Origin: Kiritimatiellia bacterium
Lineage (GTDB): Bacteria; Verrucomicrobiota; Kiritimatiellia; RFP12; UBA3636
Assembly: GCA_017450425.1 (NCBI GenBank)
Contig: JAFSUV010000006.1
Span: 1-15,028 of the forward strand
DNA: 15,028 bases
Direction of reading: 5' to 3'
This document shows, one piece after another, positions 5,693-12,711 of the stretch. Made by a program: the position numbers and the translations under genes. The notes under the pieces are model-generated. The model had not been told where the DNA came from. It saw nothing but the letters and a program-made list of their open reading frames with translations, and ran no database searches. The number at the start of each line of letters is the position of its first letter. Within the stretch, counting starts at the first letter, position 1.

Positions 5693-6639
5693 GACCGCAG
5701 TCGCGGCCTTTCTCCCCCGCTTCGCGCACTGCTCCCCGATCTCGGCGCTCCCGGGCGGGCGCGGTGCTCGTTTTTGCGCTGTTTGCGGTGGCGGCGCTCG
5801 TGTCGATTGCGACGATCGCCTCCGTCGCCGCAAGGGGCCGCGCCGCCCGTGCGGCGTCCCGCATCGGACGCGCCACGCTGCGTGACGAAGCGCATGAAGC
5901 ACTCGCGGCGGCGCTTTGGAGCATTGAAATCGACACCAATGCCGTCGATTCCCTGTCGGAAGAGTGGGCGATTGCGTCCGGCGCTGCCGCGGAAGCGCTG
6001 CAAAGCGGGCGCGACGGCGTGTTTACCGTGGTTTCCGACGAGTGCGCCCGTCTTGGACTGCCGGAGTGCGGGGAAAACGCGCTTGCGGCGCTTTTTGCCG
6101 CCGCGAATCCCGGTCTCGACGGCGTCGCCGCGTCCGGCTTGGCTCGCGATGCGTTTTTGCGCCTCGGCGCATGCGCGACGAACCTTCCGTGCGAGGAAGC
6201 GCTCGTGGCGCTTTTCCAGGAGGACGACCCTGCGCGCCGCGACGCAGTCGCGGCGGCGCTTCCGTTTCTCTCTGCGGTGTCGGGAAAGCGGTTCAACGCC
6301 AACACGGCGCCGCGCGAAGTGGTGCTTGCCGCCGCGCTCGGCGGCGGCGCCACCCGGGGCGGCGCGGAAGGGTTGTGGCTCAGGCTTGAAATGGCGCGCG
6401 GTCGCGGCGACGTGCTGGAGAGCACGGATCCGCAGGAGGCGCTCAAACTCGCCATCGGCGCCGGGGACATGCCGACGGCCGAGGAAATCGCCGCCCTTGC
6501 GGCCATCGAATCCCTGGTCCTGGTCGATTCCGGGCTTTTCAGGGTGCGTTCCACGGCGCGGCGCGGCGGACGCTCCGCCACGGTCGAATGCGTTTACGAA
6601 CGCGCGACCGGGAGGATTTACCGCTGGGTCGAGCGCTAG
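5689..6639 (+). CDS. gspK: GspK-like minor pseudopilin
   Basis: The protein is 316 residues and starts at a GTG that overlaps the gspJ stop (GTGA). A long basic leader (1-22, Arg-rich) precedes the hydrophobic helix GAVLVFALFAVAALVSIATI. As in other GspK proteins it lacks the Glu at +5. Family features follow: a helical segment DEAHEALAAALWSIEIDTNA with D-S-L-S-E-E-W, the FNANTAPREVV motif at 203-212 (GspK 'N-x-N-T-A'), and the C-terminal FRVRSTARRGGRSATVE strand pair. GspK caps the pseudopilus tip. An upstream ATG frame inside gspJ is open from 5548, but starting there would bury the gene in gspJ and add an Arg-rich stretch without sense. The stop codon overlaps that of convergent pyrF. Confidence 0.8.
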   Translation: MRPQSRPFSPASRTAPRSRRSRAGAVLVFALFAVAALVSIATIASVAARGRAARAASRIGRATLRDEAHEALAAALWSIEIDTNAVDSLSEEWAIASGAAAEALQSGRDGVFTVVSDECARLGLPECGENALAALFAAANPGLDGVAASGLARDAFLRLGACATNLPCEEALVALFQEDDPARRDAVAAALPFLSAVSGKRFNANTAPREVVLAAALGGGATRGGAEGLWLRLEMARGRGDVLESTDPQEALKLAIGAGDMPTAEEIAALAAIESLVLVDSGLFRVRSTARRGGRSATVECVYERATGRIYRWVER

Positions 6640-7373
6640 CGCCCGTCGCCGGCGCAGTCCATTTCGCGGCGTATGGCGATGGCTGCGGCGCGTGGATCCT
6701 GGGCGCCGAGGATCGGACGCCCCACCACGAGGTGCGTGGCGCCGTCGCGGATCGCCTCGCCGGGAGTCGCTATGCGCTTTTGGTCTCCCGCCGCGGTTCC
6801 GGCGGGACGTACGCCCGGCGTCACCAGTATCGCTCCGGGTCCGAGCGCGCGGCGCAGTGCCGCGACTTCGCGCGGCGAACACACAAGTCCGTGCGCTCCG
6901 GCGGCGGTGGCGAGAGTCCCCAGCGCGAGGACCTGCTCCTGCGGTGCGCGGCAAACCCCCATGTCCGCGAGGTCTGCCGCGTCGAGGCTCGTAAGGAGCG
7001 TCACGGCGATGATTTTTGTGTCCGATCCGGCCTCGGACACTGCCCGTACGGCGCCTTCGACCATTGCGCGGCATCCTTGCGCGTGGATGGTCAGCAAATC
7101 CGCGCCGAACGCAAGGCACGAAGAGACGGCGCGCTCGACGGTGCGGGGGATGTCGTGGAGCTTTAGGTCGAGAAACACGCGCTTGCCTTCGCCCTTCAGC
7201 ATACGGAGCGTTTCCGGGCCGTCGGCCACGAAAAGCTCGAGACCCACCTTGTAGAACGAAACGGCGTCGCCCAGCGTCTTTACGGCAGAGGCCGCTTCAC
7301 GCGCGGAAGGCACGTCGAGCGCGACGATGATCTCGTGGTCGCGGGAGGAGGAGGGCGCTTCGGTACTGTTCAT
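6636..7373 (-). CDS. pyrF: Orotidine 5'-phosphate decarboxylase
   Basis: The protein is 245 residues, normal for the group I enzyme. It catalyses OMP to UMP plus CO2, the last step of de novo pyrimidine synthesis, in the cytoplasm. Asp20 (ALDVPS), Lys42 (YKVGLE) and the catalytic D-x-K-x-x-D array at 69-74 (DLKLHDIP) are all present. The phosphate-binding end is VTPGVRP, then TPGEAI and THLVVGRPI. I prefer the ATG at 7373; a GTG two codons upstream (7379) is in frame, and neither has a good Shine-Dalgarno sequence. The gene stands alone on the minus strand, and its stop shares the palindrome CTAG with the gspK-like stop, leaving no room for an intergenic terminator. Confidence 0.95.
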   Translation of the reverse strand: MNSTEAPSSSRDHEIIVALDVPSAREAASAVKTLGDAVSFYKVGLELFVADGPETLRMLKGEGKRVFLDLKLHDIPRTVERAVSSCLAFGADLLTIHAQGCRAMVEGAVRAVSEAGSDTKIIAVTLLTSLDAADLADMGVCRAPQEQVLALGTLATAAGAHGLVCSPREVAALRRALGPGAILVTPGVRPAGTAAGDQKRIATPGEAIRDGATHLVVGRPILGAQDPRAAAIAIRREMDCAGDGR

Positions 7374-7463
7374 TTTCACTGCGATTTGAGACGGTCGCCA
7401 TGCCGGATGGCGGCCATGGCTGGACGGCGGCAGAGTCTATCACAGGTTTAGCGCGTAAAAAGC

Positions 7464-7516
7464 GCCGCTGCCGCCGCTGCGCCTCTGCGTGACCAAAAAC
7501 GAAAACACGGTCGAAA
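7464..7516 (+). repeat. Copy B of the GC-rich dispersed repeat
   Basis: It shares with 3186-3234 the segments GCC..CCTCTGCGTGAC, AAAAACGAAAACACGG and CGAAA. Differences are mostly transitions plus one-base indels. On the minus strand the core reads CACGCAGAGGCGCAGCGGCG, like known 'cgcagaggcgcag' intergenic repeats. Both copies are in non-coding DNA and have the same orientation. Confidence 0.4.
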
Positions 7517-7553
7517 CGGTACGGGCGGCGCGGGGGATCTGAATTCGGGGCGG

Positions 7554-7582
7554 TTGACTTTGAAGTGATGTTTTTCTATTCT
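7554..7582 (+). promoter_or_regulatory. Sigma-70-like promoter upstream of the TolC-like gene
   Basis: TTGACT (7554-7559, five of six consensus) and TATTCT (7577-7582, four of six) are spaced by 17 nt. The start would be near 7589, giving a leader of ~95 nt that contains the tandem repeats. Confidence 0.6.
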
Positions 7583-7653
7583 TCCGGGCCGTTGTCGATA
7601 CCGGTCTTCCAGATCGTTGTCGATGCGGTCTTCCGGGCCGTTGGTGACTCCGG
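7580..7653 (+). repeat. Three tandem ~25-bp repeats in the predicted 5' leader
   Basis: The units are 7580-7604 (25 nt), 7605-7628 (24 nt) and 7629-7653 (25 nt). Each begins TCTTCC, has CGTTG in the middle and ends in CGG; units 1 and 3 agree at 21 of 25 positions. They overlap the end of the -10 box and fill most of the leader. Units 1 and 3 also carry CCGG near both ends and could form weak 4-bp hairpins. Confidence 0.7.
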
Positions 7654-7684
7654 ATTTTGGCATATCCACTGATTTTCCAAGCAA

Positions 7685-9034
7685 ATGAAAAACAGCGATC
7701 TCATCGCCTTATCGGCGGCGGTTGCCGCAGTTTTGGCAGGCGGGTGCGCGACCGTGCGCGACGCGCGCGAGGCGCAGCGCACGGACACGGAGCGCACCGG
7801 GGCGTGGGCGGAGACCCCGGTTGCCGGGCGCGACGGCGCACGCGGCGTGGAGGAATTGGCGGCTTGGGCGAAGACGAACGCCCCGGCGGTCGTCCAGGCG
7901 CGCCAGGACGTGGTGCAGGCGCAAATCGCCCTGCGCTCCGTAAAGGCGTCGTTCGTGCCGGTGGTTGACGGCTCCATCGCCTACACCTACGCGTCGCAGA
8001 ACATCGATCCGCACGACACGTCGTGGGACGGCGACGGCAACTGGGGCGGCGCGCTTTCGGTAAACTGGCTGCTGTGGGACTTCGGGCGCACTTCGGTTGC
8101 GGCCCGCCAGGCGGCTGCGGCCCTCGCGGCGGCCGATCAGGCGGCCCGCGAGGCCGGGAATCTCGCGTCTTACAGCGTCAGATCCGCCGCCTGCGCCGTC
8201 AACCGGGCAAAGGAGATGCTCCGGGTGGCGGCGGCTTCGACCGCAAGCTACAAAGAGCACCTCGACCAGACGCGCGACCGGTTCGACGTGGGCGCCGCCA
8301 TGAACTACGACGTCTCCAAGGCGGCGGTGGATTGGCACAACGCCCGGCTCTCGGAGCTTACGGCGTCAAACGCGCTCGAGAACGCCCGGGCGTCCCTCGC
8401 GCTCGCGCTCGGCCTTGCCGAAAACCCCGCAATCGAAGTTGAAGGGGTCGAGCAATGGGATTGCGGCCTGCCGGATTCGGCCGAAGCCCTGATGGAAATC
8501 GCCCGCACCAACGCGCCGTCGCTCGCCGCCCTGCGCGCGCGCGCCGACGCGGCCCGCGACTACGTCGATTGGACGATTTGCGACCTCTATCCCAAACTTT
8601 CGTTCTCGCTGACGTTCGACGCCAAGGGCGACTCCTCGCCGCTGCTCTGGAACTACGCGGCCGCGCCCGCCGCCGCGCAAAGCCTCTTTTCCGCCGGCGC
8701 GAAGTCCCGCCAGATAAAGGCCGCAGTGGCTCAAATGCGCGCCGCGCGCAGCGCGCTCGCCGAGGCCGAGCAATCGACCTGGGGGGCGATCGTGGCCGCC
8801 GCGCTGGAGGCGGGGCGCGCCGCGGACAGTCTTGCCGTGGCGGAAGCGGCGCTCGACGCCGCGAAGGAGAATTTCGACGTGGTGTCGAGCCGCTACGATG
8901 TGGGCAAGGCTTCGTCGCTCGAGCGCACCGACGCCCAGGTGGCGCTCACGGGCGCGGAGGCGAACGTGGTCGCGGCCCGCTACGACCTCGCCGCCGCGCG
9001 CATGCTCGAAGCGCGGCTCGTCGGGCGCGACTGA
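7685..9034 (+). CDS. TolC-family outer-membrane efflux lipoprotein
   Basis: The protein is 449 residues, the usual size for outer membrane efflux proteins. Residues 1-21 form a lipoprotein-like signal with Cys21 after LAGG; the -3 residue is Ala, so the lipobox is slightly off consensus. Two repeats of the OEP fold are visible: each has a beta strand pair (VDGSIAYTYA, then LSFSLTFDAK) and long Ala-rich coiled-coil helices, including RFDVGAAMNYDVSKAAVD and the equivalent RYDVGKASSLERTDAQVAL near the C terminus. Such trimers form the exit duct of RND, ABC or MFS efflux systems or of type I secretion. No membrane-fusion protein or pump gene is adjacent, so its partners are elsewhere. No Shine-Dalgarno sequence precedes the ATG. 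The arginase gene begins 24 nt downstream and may be co-transcribed. Confidence 0.9.
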   Translation: MKNSDLIALSAAVAAVLAGGCATVRDAREAQRTDTERTGAWAETPVAGRDGARGVEELAAWAKTNAPAVVQARQDVVQAQIALRSVKASFVPVVDGSIAYTYASQNIDPHDTSWDGDGNWGGALSVNWLLWDFGRTSVAARQAAAALAAADQAAREAGNLASYSVRSAACAVNRAKEMLRVAAASTASYKEHLDQTRDRFDVGAAMNYDVSKAAVDWHNARLSELTASNALENARASLALALGLAENPAIEVEGVEQWDCGLPDSAEALMEIARTNAPSLAALRARADAARDYVDWTICDLYPKLSFSLTFDAKGDSSPLLWNYAAAPAAAQSLFSAGAKSRQIKAAVAQMRAARSALAEAEQSTWGAIVAAALEAGRAADSLAVAEAALDAAKENFDVVSSRYDVGKASSLERTDAQVALTGAEANVVAARYDLAAARMLEARLVGRD

Positions 9035-9058
9035 TCGACTTCGGACGGGTTTCCACCG

Positions 9059-9982
9059 ATGCAAAACCCCCGCCGGCTGCACATCTACGAGATGCCGCTC
9101 GATTTCGGCGCTTCGCGGCACGGTTCGGACATGGGCCCGTCGGCGATCCGGCTCGCCGGCCTGAGGCCGCGCCTCGAAGCGATCGGGTGCGCGGTCGAGC
9201 GGTACGCAAGCCCGATGCCGCCGAAGGCGCAGGAAGCGGTCGAGCCGGGGAACCCGAAGGCGAAATACCTGCCCGAAATAGCGGCGGCCTGCGCCGCGCT
9301 CGCCGGCGCGGTGGAAGAGTCGGTCTCCGGCGGGGCGTTTCCGCTGGTGCTTGGCGGCGACCACTCGGTCGCGCTCGGCTCCCTTGCCGGGATGGGCGCG
9401 TGGGCTGAAAAGAGCGGGGCGGCGCTGGGCGTGCTCTACATCGACGCGCACGGCGACTTCAACACGCCGGAGACGACGCCCTCCGGCAACATCCACGGGC
9501 AGTGCCTCGCGGCATCGTGCGGCCTGGGGCTGCCGCAGCTCGTGAACCTGCACCGCCCGCACCGCAAAGTCGATCCGCGCAACGTGTGCTTTCTCGGCAC
9601 GCGCGATCTCGACGCGGGCGAGCGCGACCTCATGCGCGGGGTCGGCGCGACCGTGCTGTCGATGTCGGAAATAGACCGCATCGGCTTCCCGGAAGCGCTG
9701 CGTCGCACCGTCGGGTTTTTCCGCGGCAGGGGCGTCGATGCCGTGCACGTGAGTTTCGACATGGACGTGCTCGACCCCATGTTCGCGCCCGGCACGGGCA
9801 TACCGCTCCCGGCGGGTCTCACGAACCGCGAGGCGCTGCTTGCGATGGAGGAAATCGCGGCCACGGGGCTTGTCCGCTCGGCGGAAATCGTGGAAGTCAA
9901 TCCCGTGCTCGACGTGAGGAACCAGACTGCGCAGCTGGCGGTTGCGCTCATCGCCCGTCTGCTCGGCGAAAAAATCTGGTAG
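9059..9982 (+). CDS. rocF: Arginase (ureohydrolase family)
   Basis: The protein is 307 residues, typical for bacterial arginase, which cleaves L-arginine to ornithine and urea with two Mn ions. The metal motifs are complete: GGDHS with H102, DAHGDFN with D129, H131 and D133, and SFDMDVLDP with D234 and D236. E279 (VEVNP) closes the site. NTPETTPSGNIHG at 135-147 is the arginine-recognition loop that separates arginases from agmatinases. The residue after His in DAHxD is Gly, a tolerated variant. There is no Shine-Dalgarno sequence before the ATG. It lies between the TolC-like gene and nadE. Other urea-hydrolysing enzymes (agmatinase, formimidoylglutamase, guanidinobutyrase) remain possible but fit less well. 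Confidence 0.82.
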   Translation: MQNPRRLHIYEMPLDFGASRHGSDMGPSAIRLAGLRPRLEAIGCAVERYASPMPPKAQEAVEPGNPKAKYLPEIAAACAALAGAVEESVSGGAFPLVLGGDHSVALGSLAGMGAWAEKSGAALGVLYIDAHGDFNTPETTPSGNIHGQCLAASCGLGLPQLVNLHRPHRKVDPRNVCFLGTRDLDAGERDLMRGVGATVLSMSEIDRIGFPEALRRTVGFFRGRGVDAVHVSFDMDVLDPMFAPGTGIPLPAGLTNREALLAMEEIAATGLVRSAEIVEVNPVLDVRNQTAQLAVALIARLLGEKIW

Positions 9983-10011
9983 CGCACAAGGTCTCGCCCG
10001 CGCCGGCGCTG

Positions 10012-10020
10012 TGGTAGAAT
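10012..10020 (+). promoter_or_regulatory. Extended -10 promoter of nadE, predicted leaderless transcript
   Basis: TGG-TAGAAT (TG at 10012-10013, hexamer 10015-10020) is followed by exactly 7 nt and then the nadE ATG at 10028. Transcription usually starts about 7 nt after the -10, which places +1 at or next to the A of ATG. No Shine-Dalgarno sequence exists, consistent with a leaderless mRNA. No clear -35 is present. Confidence 0.6.
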
Positions 10021-10027
10021 CCGCGCC

Positions 10028-11920
10028 ATGAACGGATTTGTCAGACTTGCGGCATGTTCTCCGGAGGTGCGCCCCGGCGATGTCCGCTTCAACGCGGCGC
10101 GCATTTGCGAATCGTATCTTGCCGCCGCCGCGGAAGGCGCCGCCGCGGCGGTTTTCCCGGAACTGGCGCTCACCGGCAGGTCGTGCGGCGACTTTTTCGG
10201 CATCGCGGCGCTCCGGCAAAGCGCGCTGGACGGGCTTTCCGACATCGCCGCCGCGACTTCGGGGCGGCGGTGCCTCGCCGTGTGCGGGCTTCCGCTCGAT
10301 CACCGGGGGCTTTTGTTCGACGCCGCGGCGGTCGTCGGCGGAGGGCGCGTTCTGGGGATCGTCCTCGCGCGTTTTCCCGATTCCGGCCTTGCCCGCCATT
10401 TCAGCCCCGCGATCGCCTTCGCCGGGCAGACCGCGCAGATCGGCGGCGAGAGCGTCCCGGTCGGCGCCGATCTCGTTTTCGCGGGCGGCGACGGCCGGAG
10501 CCGGTTCGGTTTCGGGGTCGAAATCGGAGCCGACGCCGAGAGCCCGCTCCCGCCCTCTTCGACGCTCGCCCTTGCGGGTGCCGAGGTTGTGTTCCACCTT
10601 TCATCGAATCCGGAACTTGCCGGCGGCGCCGGAAAACGCCGGATTTTCGCGAAGGCGGCGAGCGCCAGGATCCGCGGCGTGTACGCATCCGTCAATCCCG
10701 GAGTCGGGGAATCTGCGGCTGAGGAAGTTTTTTCCGGCCACTGCCTGATAGCGCAGCGCGGCGGTCTGCTCGCCGAATCGAGCCCGTTTTCAAGCGGGGC
10801 GCAAACGATTTTCGCGGACGTGAACCCGTCGTGGTGCGATGCGGCCCGCCGCGCGTGGGCGGCGTCGCAAAGGGCGGCCGCCGCCGCCGAATGCCGCGAA
10901 GTGGCCGTCCCGGCGCCGCCGTCTTCGCCGGACCTCAAGTTTGCGCGCATCGTGCCGCATCCATTCGTGCCGGAAGGGCCGGACCGCCTTGCGCAGCGCT
11001 GCGAGGAGGTTTTTTCGATCCAGACCGCAGGGCTTGCCGGGCGCTGGAAAACCACGGGGGCGCAACGGCTCGTCGTGGGGCTTTCCGGCGGACTCGACTC
11101 CACGCTCGCGGTGCTGGCGTGCGCCGCCGCCGCCGACGCCCTCGGCAAGCCCCGCCAGGCGGTGCTCGCGCTCACGATGCCGGGGTTCGGCACCACTTCA
11201 AGGACGCGCGGGAACGCCGAAAAGCTCGCCCTGGCGCTCGGCGCGGAGCTTCGCACCGTGGCGATAGGGCCGGCCGTGGAAAGCCACTTCGGCGACATCG
11301 GCCACGACCCTTCCGTGCGCGACGTCACGTACGAAAACGCACAGGCGCGCGAGCGTACGCAAATCCTGATGGACATCGCGAACGACGAGCGCGGGTTCGT
11401 CGTAGGCACCGGCGACCTCTCCGAAATCGCGCTCGGATGGTGCACGTACAACGGCGACCAGATGTCGATGTACTGCGTAAACGGCGGCGTGCCGAAGACG
11501 CTGATGCGCCACGTCGTGACCTGGGCCGCCGATCGCGCCGCATCGGCCGGTCTCGAAGCGCTTGCCGGGACGCTGCGCGACATCGTCGCCACGCCGGTTT
11601 CGCCGGAACTGCTCCCCGGCGGCGCCGAAGGGCAGAAAACCGAAGGCATCCTCGGCAAATACGACTTGCACGATTTCTTCCTCTACCACGCCGTGAAGCA
11701 CGGCGAGAGCCGTGCAGGGCTTTCGGAGCTGGCCGCGAGCGCGTTCTGCGGCATCGCGACCCGGGAGGAAATCGACGCCGCGCTCGACACGTTTCTGCGC
11801 CGCTTCGCCACGCAGCAGTTCAAGCGCGACGCCTCGCCCGCAGGGCCCAAGACGGGCTCGGTTTCGCTCTCGCCGCGCGGCGGCTGGTGCGCCCCGTCTT
11901 CCTTTCCCGCCGTTTTTTGA
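10028..11920 (+). CDS. nadE: NAD+ synthase, two-domain type with degenerate glutaminase half
   Basis: The protein is 630 residues. The C-terminal domain (~320-600) is an intact NAD synthetase: P-loop GLSGGLDST (351-359), GTGDLSEIALGWCTYNGD at 460-477 and GGVPKTL at 486-492. It adenylates nicotinate adenine dinucleotide and amidates it to NAD. The N-terminal ~290 residues have the nitrilase/glutaminase fold, and E45 of the triad is kept (FPELALTG). The catalytic Cys expected in 'GVEICED' is Gly167 (GVEIGAD, codon GGA). The catalytic Lys before 'LPNY' is missing in a shortened VLARFPDSGLARHF segment near 114. Ammonia cannot be drawn from glutamine by this domain, so the enzyme is probably ammonia-dependent or needs a separate amidase. 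The first ATG is used because a -10 box lies 7 nt upstream. Confidence 0.92.
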   Translation: MNGFVRLAACSPEVRPGDVRFNAARICESYLAAAAEGAAAAVFPELALTGRSCGDFFGIAALRQSALDGLSDIAAATSGRRCLAVCGLPLDHRGLLFDAAAVVGGGRVLGIVLARFPDSGLARHFSPAIAFAGQTAQIGGESVPVGADLVFAGGDGRSRFGFGVEIGADAESPLPPSSTLALAGAEVVFHLSSNPELAGGAGKRRIFAKAASARIRGVYASVNPGVGESAAEEVFSGHCLIAQRGGLLAESSPFSSGAQTIFADVNPSWCDAARRAWAASQRAAAAAECREVAVPAPPSSPDLKFARIVPHPFVPEGPDRLAQRCEEVFSIQTAGLAGRWKTTGAQRLVVGLSGGLDSTLAVLACAAAADALGKPRQAVLALTMPGFGTTSRTRGNAEKLALALGAELRTVAIGPAVESHFGDIGHDPSVRDVTYENAQARERTQILMDIANDERGFVVGTGDLSEIALGWCTYNGDQMSMYCVNGGVPKTLMRHVVTWAADRAASAGLEALAGTLRDIVATPVSPELLPGGAEGQKTEGILGKYDLHDFFLYHAVKHGESRAGLSELAASAFCGIATREEIDAALDTFLRRFATQQFKRDASPAGPKTGSVSLSPRGGWCAPSSFPAVF

Positions 11921-11939
11921 CCTCTAAAACCGCAATAGG

Positions 11940-11948
11940 TGGTATCAT
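11940..11948 (+). promoter_or_regulatory. Extended -10 promoter of the mannosyltransferase-like gene, predicted leaderless
   Basis: TGG-TATCAT (TG at 11940-11941, hexamer 11943-11948) stands exactly 7 nt before the ATG at 11956, the same geometry as at nadE. A TTGACC (11917-11922) lies upstream, with a rather long 20-nt spacer. An ATG at 11947 overlaps the -10 box and would not be transcribed from this promoter. Confidence 0.55.
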
Positions 11949-11955
11949 GCCCGGC

Positions 11956-12696
11956 ATGGAACGGAAAACTTTGCTTGTCATCCCGACATACGACGAGAGG
12001 GAAAACGTCCGTCTGGTGGCCGATGCCGTGTTCCGCGCGGCGCCGCAGGCGGAGATTCTTTTCGTCGATGACGACTCCCCGGACGGCACGGCCGCCGCGA
12101 TTGCCGAAATGGCCGCGTCCGATCCGCGCATCCACCTCATGAACCACGGCGCGAAGGCCGGGCTGGGGCGCGCATACGTCGATGGTTTCCGCTGGGGCCT
12201 CGCCCGCGGCTACGAGCTTCTGTTCGAGATGGACGCCGACCTTTCGCACGATCCGAAGGAAATCCCGGCGTTCGTCGCGGCGGCCGAAAGCGGCGCGGAT
12301 CTGGTGCTCGGAACCCGCTACAAAGGCGGCATCAGGGTGATCAACTGGCCGCTGAACCGGCTCCTCATCTCGATGTTCGCCGGGACATTCGTGCGGGCGG
12401 TGACGGCGCTGCCCGTCTCCGACCCCACCGGCGGCTACAAGTGCTACACGGCGCGGGTCTTGAAGGCGATAAACCTCGACCGCATCGTTTCCAACGGCTA
12501 CTCCTTCCAGATCGAGACCACCTTCGAGGCGTGGCGGCGCGGTTTCAAGATAGCCGAGGTGCCGATCGTCTTCGAAGACCGCCGCTCCGGGCAGTCGAAG
12601 TTTTCGCGCTCGATCGCGCGGGAGGCGTTTTTCATGGTCTTCAGTCTCGCCTGGCGCAACCGCTTCCGGCGCAAGCCGGGTCTCGCCGGCCGTTAG
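11956..12696 (+). CDS. Polyprenol-phosphate mannosyltransferase-like GT2 enzyme (DPM1 type)
   Basis: The protein is 246 residues, a soluble GT2 catalytic domain without the C-terminal GtrA membrane part seen in some homologues. Family motifs in order: VIPTYDERENV (8-18), FVDDDSPDGTA (36-46), the metal-binding DADLSHDP (93-100), GTRYKGG (119-125), DPTGGYKCY (156-164), GYSFQIETTF (181-190) and the basic end FEDRRSGQSKFS (206-217). These enzymes move a sugar, usually mannose from GDP-mannose, onto undecaprenyl- or dolichyl-phosphate at the cytoplasmic membrane. The lipid-linked sugar then feeds protein, glycan or lipid mannosylation in the periplasm. The sugar specificity cannot be read from sequence alone. 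I use the ATG at 11956 because of the promoter position; the one at 11947 would add three residues. The VTC-domain gene follows after 15 nt. Confidence 0.88.
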   Translation: MERKTLLVIPTYDERENVRLVADAVFRAAPQAEILFVDDDSPDGTAAAIAEMAASDPRIHLMNHGAKAGLGRAYVDGFRWGLARGYELLFEMDADLSHDPKEIPAFVAAAESGADLVLGTRYKGGIRVINWPLNRLLISMFAGTFVRAVTALPVSDPTGGYKCYTARVLKAINLDRIVSNGYSFQIETTFEAWRRGFKIAEVPIVFEDRRSGQSKFSRSIAREAFFMVFSLAWRNRFRRKPGLAGR

Positions 12697-12711
12697 TCCC
12701 ACCGCGCGGAG

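Larger units (their letters stand above)
7374..7684. other. Divergent intergenic region between pyrF and the TolC-like gene
   Basis: These 311 bases carry no gene I can support. From left to right they hold a weak possible extended -10 for pyrF on the minus strand (TGATAGACT, 7442-7434, with no good -35), the dispersed repeat copy B, a plus-strand promoter at 7554-7582 and three tandem repeats at 7580-7653. No riboswitch or tRNA is recognisable. Confidence 0.6.

Noticed and set aside
4972..7119. A 715-codon minus-strand open frame across gspJ, gspK and pyrF
   Set aside because: It conflicts with three recognisable genes and its translation is Arg-rich low complexity.
7568..7672. A 34-codon leader ORF upstream of the TolC-like gene
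   Set aside because: Its ATG lies upstream of the predicted transcription start, and its codons simply translate the tandem repeats.
7448..7684. A 78-codon minus-strand frame in the pyrF/TolC-like spacer
   Set aside because: It covers the tandem and dispersed repeats; the peptide shows only repeat-derived residues and no start signal.
11947..11955. Earlier ATG for the mannosyltransferase-like gene with a weak AGGTGG 4 nt upstream
   Set aside because: It overlaps the extended -10 box, and homologues start close to the K-T-L-L-V-I-P strand. The alternative cannot be excluded.
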